DNA from: Aquimarina algiphila
GTDB taxonomy: Bacteria > Bacteroidota > Bacteroidia > Flavobacteriales > Flavobacteriaceae
NCBI RefSeq assembly: GCF_007489275.1
Contig: NZ_VLNR01000082.1
Location: forward strand, 1 to 53,930
Direction: 5' to 3'
DNA: 53,930 nucleotides
Under the pieces are notes generated by a model, which saw only the letters and a program-made list of their open reading frames with translations, searched no databases and was not told the DNA's origin. Positions within the stretch are counted from its first letter, which is position 1. The number at the start of each line of letters is the position of its first letter. The translations under genes and the position numbers were made by a program. Positions 33,328 to 42,113 of this stretch are shown piece after piece.

Positions 33328-35343
33328 TCACACCAATGCATGTTGATAGAAAAACTCATCAACGGTTTTATGTAGATGTTCCTGTAGGATAATATTCAGC
33401 TCAATAGGTGGCGTATTTTCTATATCGATCAAAGATGGCTCAAATGGGTATTTGTTACGGAATATGTGTTTTCTGATCATCACAAAACGATAGGCTTCTG
33501 CCTCCAGCTCACGATCTGTGGTGATACTAATCCCTGAAAAGAAATCCGGTGCTTCTTCCGAGTCCACCGCCACACTATCAAAGATCAGATTGGCGATCTT
33601 TTGCTTACGATTCTCCGGTGTGTCTATTTCCAGATGCATATGCAGATTATTGGCATAATACTCTACCGTTCCCAGATACTTGCTTTGAGGTATTTTATCA
33701 GACAGTTTGATAGTGAGTGTCACATTGGATAATTTGTCGATGGTCAATGTCATCAGGAACAGGCTCTTTGTGGTGATATAATCATTACGGAGGATCAGGA
33801 AATACTCGCCATGAAACTGCCTTGCCTTGTTCAGTCGATAATAATGCTTCTGTGGGTTCTGCGGATGCGGAAAGGATAAGGTCGAATATTTGCGGTTCGA
33901 TAAGTATAGCTTCTGTTCGTCCGTGATACCCTTAAATTGTACAAATTCGTCATAGGTCAAATGGCCTTTGGTCAGGTCATATTCCTTGAATTGGTCTTTT
34001 GGAATCTGAAACAACAGCTCACGTATCGCCATATTCTTTGAATCCATACTGTTACCCGTGGGGAAGGTGGTCGAGCTAATTCCGTATAAATTATCCACCT
34101 CCTCCTGTTTGGGTAACGGCGCAATGATGCTTTTACGCTTGGTACGGTCAATATCCCGCATATGTATATATAAATGATCGTTCTTTAGTGTCACCTCCCC
34201 TTCATACTCGCCGTAATCTGGGCGGTCTATACGCCAGCGTTTCACATTCACCGTTTGTTCTGCATCATTAAAGCTAAAACCCCACTGGAAAATCGCAATG
34301 CGATGCTCATCCGAAATCACTCGCGAAAATGAATACCACGTCTTATCATTTTTGGGTTCATAGAGTTTACGCTTGAGTGTGGTGTAATTGTGGCGTGTCT
34401 CACTCTTCAAAGCGAGTGCATTGCGCTCTGCAAGTTCCGTGACCGTATCTGGCAAAAATGGAAATACCGGTCTGTCCTGATGCCTTGAAAGGTAGATAAT
34501 CGCCTCATTGACCAAACGCTGATTGGTTGTGGCATGTTCTGGCGTATTATCTAGCTCTTGATAGAACACAGACTTAATCGGCTTACTGAATAACTCATCT
34601 TCATCCGTAATCTTGATATTCTTGAGCAATATCACGTTTGCCATAACCGGAAGCTCCAGTCCCGTACTCACTGCTCCTGCATTGAGCAACCATTGTCCAT
34701 CAGGCTTACGCCCAGCTTTCTCAGGCAGCTTGGCACAAACATAAAAGAATGGATAGTCGCGGTTAAACTCTAGTACCAGCGTTTGATTCTCAATACGCCC
34801 TGTTCCCTCAAACGGTTCGTCACTCCATTTGACCATAAAGGATGCTTTAAACGCATAGGCTTTACGTTTGGCAGGATGCAGCCACAATAATCCGCGCATC
34901 ATATGATCTTGCGCGTCTTTGGAAGAATCATGGAAGTAGACATGCCACGCACCGGCTAAATGCTTGGTATAGGGAATCTCACTACTATCTTTACCTCTAA
35001 TAGCTTGTTTGGCTTCAGCCAGTGTATAACCACAATAAGCAGCCAGTATAAACAATGTCTTGATAGCAACAGGTATACGGTTTTCTACTAGACCTATCGT
35101 TTTAGCCGTGATGAATGTATCGGGTATCTCTTCTTCCCGAATTGCAAACCGCTTGCGTTGCCACCATTTCCCGTTATTCAAGATCACCCGTTGATAGGAC
35201 GATCCACTTTTAAGGAGTTCATGGACAACGCGGTTCACTGAGTCGGCTTTCTGAGTTAAGCTAGTCAGATGATTATTTGTAAATGCCTGATACAGATCAT
35301 CAAGCATTTGTGGGGGAATTTCTTTGCCTTTAGAACGTCCCAC
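33328..35343 (-). CDS. Large protein with three similar beta-rich modules
   Basis: 671 residues, apparent GTG start (MGRSKGKEIPPQMLDD); the next ATG is at residue 13. No signal peptide. The N-terminus looks helical and DNA-binding-like (PVAIKTLFILAAYCGYTLAE, like a small HTH). Three later segments share one pattern: an opening W-x-x-Y/F strand, a G/E-rich strand and an NLHMHLEID-like strand: about residues 130-245 (AGAWHVYFHDSSKDAQDHM), 330-410 (WYSFSRVISDEHRIAIF; GEYEGEVTLKNDHLYIHM) and 510-600 (GEYFLILRNDYITTKSLF; GTVEYYANNLHMHLEI). These could be lipocalin-like or sensor barrels. Bacteroidota-type protein of unknown role. Confidence 0.8.
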   Translation of the reverse strand: MGRSKGKEIPPQMLDDLYQAFTNNHLTSLTQKADSVNRVVHELLKSGSSYQRVILNNGKWWQRKRFAIREEEIPDTFITAKTIGLVENRIPVAIKTLFILAAYCGYTLAEAKQAIRGKDSSEIPYTKHLAGAWHVYFHDSSKDAQDHMMRGLLWLHPAKRKAYAFKASFMVKWSDEPFEGTGRIENQTLVLEFNRDYPFFYVCAKLPEKAGRKPDGQWLLNAGAVSTGLELPVMANVILLKNIKITDEDELFSKPIKSVFYQELDNTPEHATTNQRLVNEAIIYLSRHQDRPVFPFLPDTVTELAERNALALKSETRHNYTTLKRKLYEPKNDKTWYSFSRVISDEHRIAIFQWGFSFNDAEQTVNVKRWRIDRPDYGEYEGEVTLKNDHLYIHMRDIDRTKRKSIIAPLPKQEEVDNLYGISSTTFPTGNSMDSKNMAIRELLFQIPKDQFKEYDLTKGHLTYDEFVQFKGITDEQKLYLSNRKYSTLSFPHPQNPQKHYYRLNKARQFHGEYFLILRNDYITTKSLFLMTLTIDKLSNVTLTIKLSDKIPQSKYLGTVEYYANNLHMHLEIDTPENRKQKIANLIFDSVAVDSEEAPDFFSGISITTDRELEAEAYRFVMIRKHIFRNKYPFEPSLIDIENTPPIELNIILQEHLHKTVDEFFYQHALV

Positions 35344-35605
35344 GTTGGTTAATGATTAATGTTATGACACCTAAATTACACAAAATGAAACATTTATCAT
35401 ACGGATCAACACTTTTTTATCTGCATTAACAATTACGGTTTTCCGCAAATAACCCCCTCACTATCAGTGTTTTCAATAGATAAAGACGCTATTCGTTTTT
35501 CTTTGCCAATGAAACATTTAACAAATTTTTAATGTACTCCTATTCTGTTCAAAATCAGGGTTCTTGTGGGGTGAAAATAATGTCTAATTAAAATCACGTA
35601 CTACA
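35344..35605. promoter_or_regulatory. Control region upstream of the envelope/coupling operon
   Basis: The 13-mer AATGAAACATTTA occurs twice (35384-35396 and 35508-35520); its core AATG-AAA-CATT is an inverted repeat. Two identical palindromic sites 124 bases apart between divergent genes are probable operators. Confidence 0.45.
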
Positions 35606-36118
35606 ATGAAAACAAAACGATTACAGCAATCCATCCTGATGACTGGGGTCATTATCCTAACGACGGTAACTACCCATGCACAGGATATTAATTTCTCGAT
35701 TAAGGAAGTGGCTGAAGCCTTCAAACGAGAAAATGAATGTCACTACTGTACCAAAATCTATCAATTCAGTCATAAAGTACAGCAGATTTCTAACATTATG
35801 CATGATCTAAAGGATTTGGAAACCAAGAAAAAGCATAAGAAACAGAAGCGACTCTACAAGACACTCCATGCCTTTATCGAAAATGCTGCTATGGAACATC
35901 AAGGGCTTGCCGATCAACTGGCATTTTCTAAAGAAGAGGAGATGGAAAACACCATCATCAGCCTGATCAAACTCAAAGGCCATACACAACGGATCGTCCG
36001 CCTGTTTGAACGATTACCCGATTTGTCCCAAGATGAATCACTTCTAGAGTCCAAAAAGCGGCTTACAGCACTTAATCAATCCATTGGAACCATATTAACT
36101 ACACTTAAAAAACAATAA
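35606..36118 (+). CDS. Exported helical protein, first gene of the envelope/coupling operon
   Basis: 170 residues. The signal peptide ends THAQ (residue 25), a Bacteroidota-style cleavage site. The mature part is all-helical and charged, with a Cys pair early (NECHYCTKIYQFSH) and a Lys-rich helix (LKDLETKKKHKKQKRLYKTL). Likely periplasmic or surface. It ends one base before the next gene. The run of tightly spaced genes leads to the coupling ATPase at 40565, so it may belong to the DNA transfer apparatus, an inference from gene order. Confidence 0.75.
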   Translation: MKTKRLQQSILMTGVIILTTVTTHAQDINFSIKEVAEAFKRENECHYCTKIYQFSHKVQQISNIMHDLKDLETKKKHKKQKRLYKTLHAFIENAAMEHQGLADQLAFSKEEEMENTIISLIKLKGHTQRIVRLFERLPDLSQDESLLESKKRLTALNQSIGTILTTLKKQ

Positions 36119-36119
36119 C

Positions 36120-37472
36120 ATGAAAACACTATCACTATATGGGCAAGCGCGAATCATAGTAGCAATTGCCCTGTTCATTGCAATCGGAACGACTCATGGT
36201 CAAAAGGTTGAAGTACCTGGGAGCCATTCTAAGGAGGTTGGGAAGGAAAAGACCATTTCCGTCGATGTCATCCCTCAATTATCCTATAGCGATCACCCAG
36301 CAGTCTGGAATCAGGCATGGGGGCCACATTGTAAAGCCTCTAAACCATGTGCCAGAAAAGCCAGACGCTTTATCAAGAAAGAACAATTTATTGAAGGGCT
36401 AGGTTACGCAGCAAGAGCACTGGAAATGAAACCGAAGAAGCGTGCTGAACGACGTGCATTAGACGTGTTGACTTCTGGTAATTATGCCCGCGCTCAAAAA
36501 GAGTTTGAAAAGAATCTGAACGATTACCCGAATGTTCCTAAGTACATCAACTGGAAAAGCAGTAAGGCCATGTATTACCGCATGTGGTATGCAAATCGCA
36601 TGAATCATGTAAATGCTATGTTACAGAAGCTCGATCATCCCAAAGTAAAGATCACCGTTAATCCGGTAGATCATCATATGCTCGGAAAACTGGCCGGAAC
36701 CCTCTCTACATATCGTAAGTATAGTGCCAATGATTATTATGCTGGAGGTAACTACTACCAACAGCAAGGAGCCAAAAGCAACGACAAAGAAGATTATAAA
36801 CGTGCAGCAATGGCGTACAAAATCAGTGAGTATTATGTGACCGATTTTAAAGATGCAAAACAGCAATATGAGTCAGCAAAGAAGAAAGCGACCAGCACCG
36901 TGTATTTTTCAGCCCATTATCACGGTCATGGTGGATTTGGCGGTACGCTTGATGAAGATGTCAAAGCCCAGTTGATTCAGAATACCGGATTCAATCGTTT
37001 GCCGTTTGTCGAAATGGTCAATACCAAAAGCGCAGATTACCATGTCAAAATGGTGACCAACGGCTTGGAACTGATTACACGCGGCAAAACATCCGACAAG
37101 CAGGAATATAGTAAAGAAGTTATGGATGAGAATGGAAAAACCATTACCAAGAAGGCAACCATTATCACCTATACATCAGGCTATAATACACGCGCAAAAG
37201 TGAATGTGGAAGTGATTGATCTAAGAAGCAAAAAAGTGGTTTACTCAACAGTGAGTGAACATACTTATGAGTGGGTAACGGTTTGGCAAAAAGGATCTGG
37301 AAGCACAGATATTGTGAAGGGGAAATACAAAAAGTATTTAGATAATCAACCAGATAGAGCACCAACAAGAAAAACCTTCTACGAACGTGCCATTGCCATG
37401 TGTGCAAGGGACATTGCCACAAAACTCTATGTAAACTTCTTTCTTCGAATTGGAGCGGAACCTAAATACTAA
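36120..37472 (+). CDS. Exported protein with a helical-repeat region, second gene of the operon
   Basis: 450 residues. The signal peptide ends near TTHGQ (residue 28). Residues 75-260 are helical and TPR-like (QFIEGLGYAARALEMKPKK; YARAQKEFEKNLNDYPN). The C-terminal ~150 residues have alternating strands (KVNVEVIDLRSKKVVYSTV) resembling TolB/CsgG-like lipoprotein domains by pattern, and end DIATKLYVNFFLRIGAEPKY. Located 7 bases from the next gene. Probably periplasmic or outer-membrane-associated. No named family. Confidence 0.8.
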   Translation: MKTLSLYGQARIIVAIALFIAIGTTHGQKVEVPGSHSKEVGKEKTISVDVIPQLSYSDHPAVWNQAWGPHCKASKPCARKARRFIKKEQFIEGLGYAARALEMKPKKRAERRALDVLTSGNYARAQKEFEKNLNDYPNVPKYINWKSSKAMYYRMWYANRMNHVNAMLQKLDHPKVKITVNPVDHHMLGKLAGTLSTYRKYSANDYYAGGNYYQQQGAKSNDKEDYKRAAMAYKISEYYVTDFKDAKQQYESAKKKATSTVYFSAHYHGHGGFGGTLDEDVKAQLIQNTGFNRLPFVEMVNTKSADYHVKMVTNGLELITRGKTSDKQEYSKEVMDENGKTITKKATIITYTSGYNTRAKVNVEVIDLRSKKVVYSTVSEHTYEWVTVWQKGSGSTDIVKGKYKKYLDNQPDRAPTRKTFYERAIAMCARDIATKLYVNFFLRIGAEPKY

Positions 37473-37478
37473 TACAGG

Positions 37479-39512
37479 ATGAAAAAACTCACATGGATAG
37501 CATTGATTCTAGGAATCAGTGCCATCGCATTGCTAGTGAGCGTGGCGGCGAGTGCCGCCCCCTCACCTGCATTAGTAAAAAAAACATCGGAACTATTGAA
37601 TTATGTGGTTCAGGACAGACCGGATGATAGGCCACTAGTGGGTGTGCAAACGATTGGAAACTCCGGTGATCTGGTCGTTGGAACCGATGAAGCCGTATAT
37701 TTTTATTCGGATCATCATTATATCAAGACATTACATCATATGGTGTGGGAGATGTTTAAAGCCGGTGATTATATCTATGCAGTCATCAACCCGTATCATA
37801 GAAAATCCATGTATGCGAATCGGGTAGTATATCGCACCAAGGACGGAAGAAACTGGCAACGTATCAGTGGTAAAGGCGGTACACGCGCCACCCTGTTTGC
37901 AGTCGATACCAAACATGATGTGCTTTATGGCGCGACTCAAACTGGCAATTATCATTCTACCCTTTACAAAAAGGAGTTGCAAACCGGAGTAGCGACGGCG
38001 CTGGGTGACAAGCGTCTGCATCGCATTGACGGGATTGGATGGTTTCAGGGGGCGCTCTATGTCGTATGTGACTCTGGAAAACTTTATATGTCACAGGATC
38101 AAGGCAAAAGCTTTGTTAATATTACCCACAAGCTTGATGGAAATCTGAAAGGTCGCATACGCATCCTTGCCAATGAGCATTATTTACTGATTTCCGTAGC
38201 AGCCCACTATTTGCATCAATTTGACGGAAAGAAATGGAGAGAGATTGCAGTAAGTGCCACTAAGCATGATAATCTCAGTATGGTAATGATCCGTTCTTTG
38301 GATGGACATCGATTGATATTTGCCAAGGGACTCAGACACCACTTTATAATGGATCTGAGAACTCGTAAAAAACAGCAAGTGTTTTTGCCTGAAGTCTATC
38401 ACTATCGCAATTTTGTGCCGTTGGGCGAGGATCTGTATGTTACAGCACATTTGCCTGAAGATAGTGTTCTAAGTGACGTATCCGGCACCAAACAGGCTCA
38501 TGAGCAACAGGAAAAAGCCTCGCAATTACTCAAAGTTCGGTTAACACCAGAACCCATATGTAATCAGCTATTTGGTGCGCAAACACTGGTCAGAGCGCAT
38601 CTACCCGTTAGAGGAATTGTCATCGATAGTGGTCAGGTGATTGTTAATACCGGAAAGGAACTGCTGGATATCAATACGTATCAACCCGTCAATAATAACC
38701 GGTTTCATATTGCCAACAGGTTCAAAAAGGGTGCGGTGAAAGGCATCTGGTATATACGGATGATTCCTGAAACCAGTGGCAGTCCGAAAGATCATCATTA
38801 TTTACGTTGGTCATCCGATCGCGGGAAGCGATGGACACGTATAGCTAACACATCTCAGGAAGGGGTTCATGCAGTCATAGATGATTCTTTGTGTGTAGCT
38901 TACTCACTAGGGTTTAACAATATATGGCGCACCAGTATCAAACCCCAGGAAGACTATAATTCGGCGCAGGAAGTATTTGAAGGTTCACTGGAATCCCTGG
39001 TCGTCGATAAAACCTCTCGCGTGTGGGTACAAGGCTCTGAAGGGGTGTTTGTCTCTAAAAGTGCTGGAGGCTGGTGGAAATGTCCTCAGCCCTTTAGAAA
39101 CAATGATAAGATCGCTATACGAGGGTTTGCACTGCTCGACAAGCATATGGCTGTGACCTATCGTGACCAGCTATATCTATCTGAGAATAATACCGTCAAC
39201 TGGAAACCCTTTCCCATCATTGATCCGTGTCGCAAACAGCAAGTAGCGGTTCGCATCATAGGTAATAACAAGAGCCATATTATTCTGAAAGATCGATTAT
39301 GCGGACAGTTATGGATTGTTGATGTATTAACGGGCGCAGTACAGCATTGCCGTATCCCTAAAACAAACGGGGTTGCCTATAAAGCCCATCTATCAGGAAA
39401 CACCTTACTGGTAGAAACCACCGGAACACCGATCCAATCGGCACATACCCAGTGGAAGGGAGCAACTGCCTCCCGATTATTCGTGTTTAACCTTAAAAAA
39501 CAGAAATCATGA
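37479..39512 (+). CDS. Exported beta-propeller (BNR/Asp-box-like) protein
   Basis: 677 residues. A signal peptide at residues 1-27 (ISAIALLVSVAASAAPSPA) is followed by repeated four-strand blades with sialidase-like Asp-box patterns: YRTKDGRNWQRI, YMSQDQGKSFVNI, RWSSDRGKRWTRI and VSKSAGGWWKC. Such propellers bind proteins or sugars outside the cytoplasm. It overlaps the next gene by 4 bases. The base composition looks more GC-rich than the flavobacterial cassette. It may be an extracellular or periplasmic part of a mating or adhesion structure; that role is inference. Confidence 0.85.
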   Translation: MKKLTWIALILGISAIALLVSVAASAAPSPALVKKTSELLNYVVQDRPDDRPLVGVQTIGNSGDLVVGTDEAVYFYSDHHYIKTLHHMVWEMFKAGDYIYAVINPYHRKSMYANRVVYRTKDGRNWQRISGKGGTRATLFAVDTKHDVLYGATQTGNYHSTLYKKELQTGVATALGDKRLHRIDGIGWFQGALYVVCDSGKLYMSQDQGKSFVNITHKLDGNLKGRIRILANEHYLLISVAAHYLHQFDGKKWREIAVSATKHDNLSMVMIRSLDGHRLIFAKGLRHHFIMDLRTRKKQQVFLPEVYHYRNFVPLGEDLYVTAHLPEDSVLSDVSGTKQAHEQQEKASQLLKVRLTPEPICNQLFGAQTLVRAHLPVRGIVIDSGQVIVNTGKELLDINTYQPVNNNRFHIANRFKKGAVKGIWYIRMIPETSGSPKDHHYLRWSSDRGKRWTRIANTSQEGVHAVIDDSLCVAYSLGFNNIWRTSIKPQEDYNSAQEVFEGSLESLVVDKTSRVWVQGSEGVFVSKSAGGWWKCPQPFRNNDKIAIRGFALLDKHMAVTYRDQLYLSENNTVNWKPFPIIDPCRKQQVAVRIIGNNKSHIILKDRLCGQLWIVDVLTGAVQHCRIPKTNGVAYKAHLSGNTLLVETTGTPIQSAHTQWKGATASRLFVFNLKKQKS

Positions 39513-40234
39513 AACCTAATTTTAAACTTCATAGTGATGAACCAAATCATTTAGAGAACGTGGTACTCAACGTAACCAATAGCAAGTTACTTGGTATAGC
39601 ATTCCTCATATCGATGATTGGATACGTTTTCGTAAGACGCAATTTTGGCTGTCGCATCATTAAGCCGGAAAGCACCCTATTTACCTTTTTGATTCTACTT
39701 GTTATTGAAGGATTTACCAGTTGGTATGCAGAAATTCCGTTTATCGGGCAAAAGATTGATCTCTCCAGTTTTTTGATTCTGGGAGTAGCCTATGTAGCTT
39801 TATCTATCTATCACCTGATACGTGCAGAGATGGATGCACGTACCATTCCCTATCGATACACACGATCACCGGGCGATGGGTACGTATTTGACTGGATCAG
39901 TAAACTCAATTTGCCGTACTTCAAGCAGAACCCGCAACGTATCAACGCGTTTATTGAACCGCTATTCGTATTCGTAGTAGCGATGATGATCGGTAAATAT
40001 ATTCCCAACTTAGGCATGTTCATAAAGCTGATTGCCATCTGTATGTGTGTAACGGGAGTGTTTATCATCAAAAATCACGATGACCTGAAACATGACCAAA
40101 ATGATGCGCTTATTTTAGGGAATCTGACTCAGGAAAATATGAAAGATACCAAGTCTGGTTCAAGAAAAACCAGTGCCAGCCCATCAAAGCGGGCAACCGT
40201 ATCTCAGCCAACCAGAAAATCGGATTCAAAATGA
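39509..40234 (+). CDS. Polytopic membrane protein, possible membrane half of the coupling protein
   Basis: 241 residues with about five hydrophobic segments (LLGIAFLISMIGYVFV; TLFTFLILLVIEG; LSSFLILGVAYVAL; PLFVFVVAMMIGKYI; FIKLIAICMCVTGVFII), then a basic cytoplasmic tail (SRKTSASPSKRATVSQPTRK). The VirD4-like ATPase two genes downstream lacks the usual N-terminal membrane domain, so this protein could supply the membrane anchor as a separate chain. The 4-base overlap with the propeller gene indicates one operon. Not a named family. Confidence 0.75.
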   Translation: MKPNFKLHSDEPNHLENVVLNVTNSKLLGIAFLISMIGYVFVRRNFGCRIIKPESTLFTFLILLVIEGFTSWYAEIPFIGQKIDLSSFLILGVAYVALSIYHLIRAEMDARTIPYRYTRSPGDGYVFDWISKLNLPYFKQNPQRINAFIEPLFVFVVAMMIGKYIPNLGMFIKLIAICMCVTGVFIIKNHDDLKHDQNDALILGNLTQENMKDTKSGSRKTSASPSKRATVSQPTRKSDSK

Positions 40235-40250
40235 AAGGCTATATAACTTA

Positions 40251-40277
40251 CGCCCTGCACCTGCAGGGCGTTTAAAA
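40251..40277 (+). terminator. Intra-operon hairpin (weak terminator)
   Basis: CGCCCTGC/GCAGGGCG stem with a 3-base loop, followed by TTTAAAA. It lies between the membrane protein and the next small gene and may attenuate rather than stop transcription. Confidence 0.6.
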
Positions 40278-40286
40278 CACACGCTT

Positions 40287-40553
40287 ATGAGACATCAGAG
40301 AACATATACGGTATGTCAGCTCGCCAATTATCTGCAAGGACTCAGATACCAGCTCACCTACAGACAAGGAACCAGAGATGCCTATTATAACCCAAGAAAT
40401 AGACAAATCATGCTCCTGCCAAGCGTACGAGAAACCATTCTGACCACAGCAGAGATCATACGGTTATTTAGGCAGAGTCATGCAGTGGATATGCCGCCGG
40501 AACTGGAATTTATCCGATTCTCCCAATTTATTGATCTAATGTATAACGACTAA
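40287..40553 (+). CDS. Small basic protein upstream of the coupling ATPase
   Basis: 88 residues from the ATG at 40287 (MRHQRTYTVCQLANYLQGLR). The frame is open upstream to 40173, but that part overlaps the previous gene and crosses the terminator-like hairpin, so the internal start is preferred. It is basic, with CQLANYLQGLRYQLTYRQG and REITLTTAEI-like helices. It ends 11 bases before the ATPase gene. Possibly an adaptor; function unknown. Confidence 0.65.
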   Translation: MRHQRTYTVCQLANYLQGLRYQLTYRQGTRDAYYNPRNRQIMLLPSVRETILTTAEIIRLFRQSHAVDMPPELEFIRFSQFIDLMYND

Positions 40554-40564
40554 AATCCTAAGCC

Positions 40565-41989
40565 ATGAAACAACAGTTAGAACCACTCGTTGAGCGACCG
40601 CTGGATGCTGTCATTCAACAATATGGGCAAGAACATATCACTGCCAGGGATCTTGCCAATAACACCATAATACTCGGTAGTCCGGGATCAGGAAAGACTT
40701 CAGGAGTTCTGTCATCGCTGATTACCGGGGCTATGACCGCTTCACCGGTTATGGGAGGACTTTTTAATACTGCCAAGCAAGATGACTTACCTAGTATCCT
40801 GAAACCCATTACCTATGCCAATCGTTTATCCGACAGTATCATCATTAATGCACTGGGTGAATTTCGATTAAACTGGCTGGAATATGCCAGAAAGCAAACA
40901 CCGGAAGGTTCCAATGAGGCGATTACGGTGCTGGAGATGTTTCGGACATTCAGCGAAATGGTGAACAAATCTGCCACCGTTTCCAAAGACCCATTCTGGC
41001 AAACCCATGTAGACAAGTTTTGTTTGGCAGCCATTACTTTGCTGATTTACGCGAAGGTATCTTTATCGGTCAAGAAGATGATCCAGATACTCCATTCGAT
41101 GCCCAAAAATACCGATGATATCAGTGATGATAACTTCATCTCCCATTCTCAATTTATGTATTACCTTAATCTGGCAATGGAAAACCCTGAGAGTGAAGAT
41201 AATGAAGAGTTTGATCAGTGCGTATCCTACTTTTTGGACGAGATGACGCAAGTCGATCAACGCACTTCTTCAAACATTGTAGCCAGTATTCACGCAACAC
41301 TCTTCCCCGCTTCTATCGGACTCATGGCCAAATTACTGGATGATGTAGAATCCAACTTCTCGATGGATATGACCTTCGATGGAAAGATCATCATCATTGA
41401 TTTACCAAGTTCTGTGTATCATGAGCAAGGTAATTTGGTGACATCTATGCTGATGTATTTATGGCAGAAAGATGTGATGAAGCGTGACCTTTCCAAAAAC
41501 AACAGAGCCGTGTTTTGTTTTACCGACGAAGCACAACTGACCATTAACAAGCAAACCGTGGCATTTTCCAGTGTGTGTCGTAGTCAGCAAGCCATGTGCA
41601 TCTATGCATCACAAAGTTTGGCCGCTATCAAGGTAAGGCTTGGGCCACAATCGGATCATTTACTGGATCAATTCATCAATAATTGCGGGAATATCTATAT
41701 GCTAAGTAGCACCAATCCAGAAACCTTGAAATTATTCTCTAACCTGGTTGGTAAAGATTACGAAATGCGTATGGGGTTTAATACAGGAATGGGTGCAGGT
41801 AAACATAGCGCCAATGCATCGGAAGATTACCGTTATATCCTGCCGGAGAAAGAATTTCGGCTGCTCGCTACCGGAGGGCCGAGGAACAACTATGTGGTGG
41901 AGTCGATATTTGTATCGTCAGGCCGCATCTTTAATGAAGACCAGACTTATCTTAGAGTTGCCTTCGATCAAAAGATGCTGGAGCGATGA
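40565..41989 (+). CDS. Type IV coupling protein-like ATPase (VirD4/TraD/TraG type)
   Basis: 474 residues. The Walker A motif is GSPGSGKTS at residues 38-46, and Walker B is CFTDEAQLT near residue 317. Further family signs are MGGLFNTAKQDDLPSI, IIIDLPSSVYHEQG and YASQSLAAIKVRLG. Coupling proteins pump the relaxase-DNA complex into the secretion channel. It lacks the N-terminal transmembrane domain of VirD4 or TraD; the membrane protein at 39509 may replace it. The C-terminus TYLRVAFDQKMLER recurs as a remnant at 44031-44075. It is the last gene of the operon. No VirB4-like ATPase is in the window. Confidence 0.88.
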   Translation: MKQQLEPLVERPLDAVIQQYGQEHITARDLANNTIILGSPGSGKTSGVLSSLITGAMTASPVMGGLFNTAKQDDLPSILKPITYANRLSDSIIINALGEFRLNWLEYARKQTPEGSNEAITVLEMFRTFSEMVNKSATVSKDPFWQTHVDKFCLAAITLLIYAKVSLSVKKMIQILHSMPKNTDDISDDNFISHSQFMYYLNLAMENPESEDNEEFDQCVSYFLDEMTQVDQRTSSNIVASIHATLFPASIGLMAKLLDDVESNFSMDMTFDGKIIIIDLPSSVYHEQGNLVTSMLMYLWQKDVMKRDLSKNNRAVFCFTDEAQLTINKQTVAFSSVCRSQQAMCIYASQSLAAIKVRLGPQSDHLLDQFINNCGNIYMLSSTNPETLKLFSNLVGKDYEMRMGFNTGMGAGKHSANASEDYRYILPEKEFRLLATGGPRNNYVVESIFVSSGRIFNEDQTYLRVAFDQKMLER

Positions 41990-42046
41990 TTTAACCTTAT
42001 TTATTTTGATAATCAAACAGTTATAATTAATTTTAAAGAGATTAAT

Positions 42047-42090
42047 TACCCCACTTCGGATTAAACATCTGAAGCTGGGGTATTTTATTT
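42047..42090 (+). terminator. Terminator after the coupling protein gene
   Basis: TACCCCACTTCGGA pairs with TCTGAAGCTGGGGTA, followed by TTTTATTTT. Confidence 0.8.
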
Positions 42091-42113
42091 TCTAATATTT
42101 AATAATTCACATA

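Noticed and set aside
40173..40286. N-terminal extension of the small gene at 40287
   Set aside because: Overlaps the previous gene in another frame and runs through a terminator-like hairpin; composition differs from the rest.
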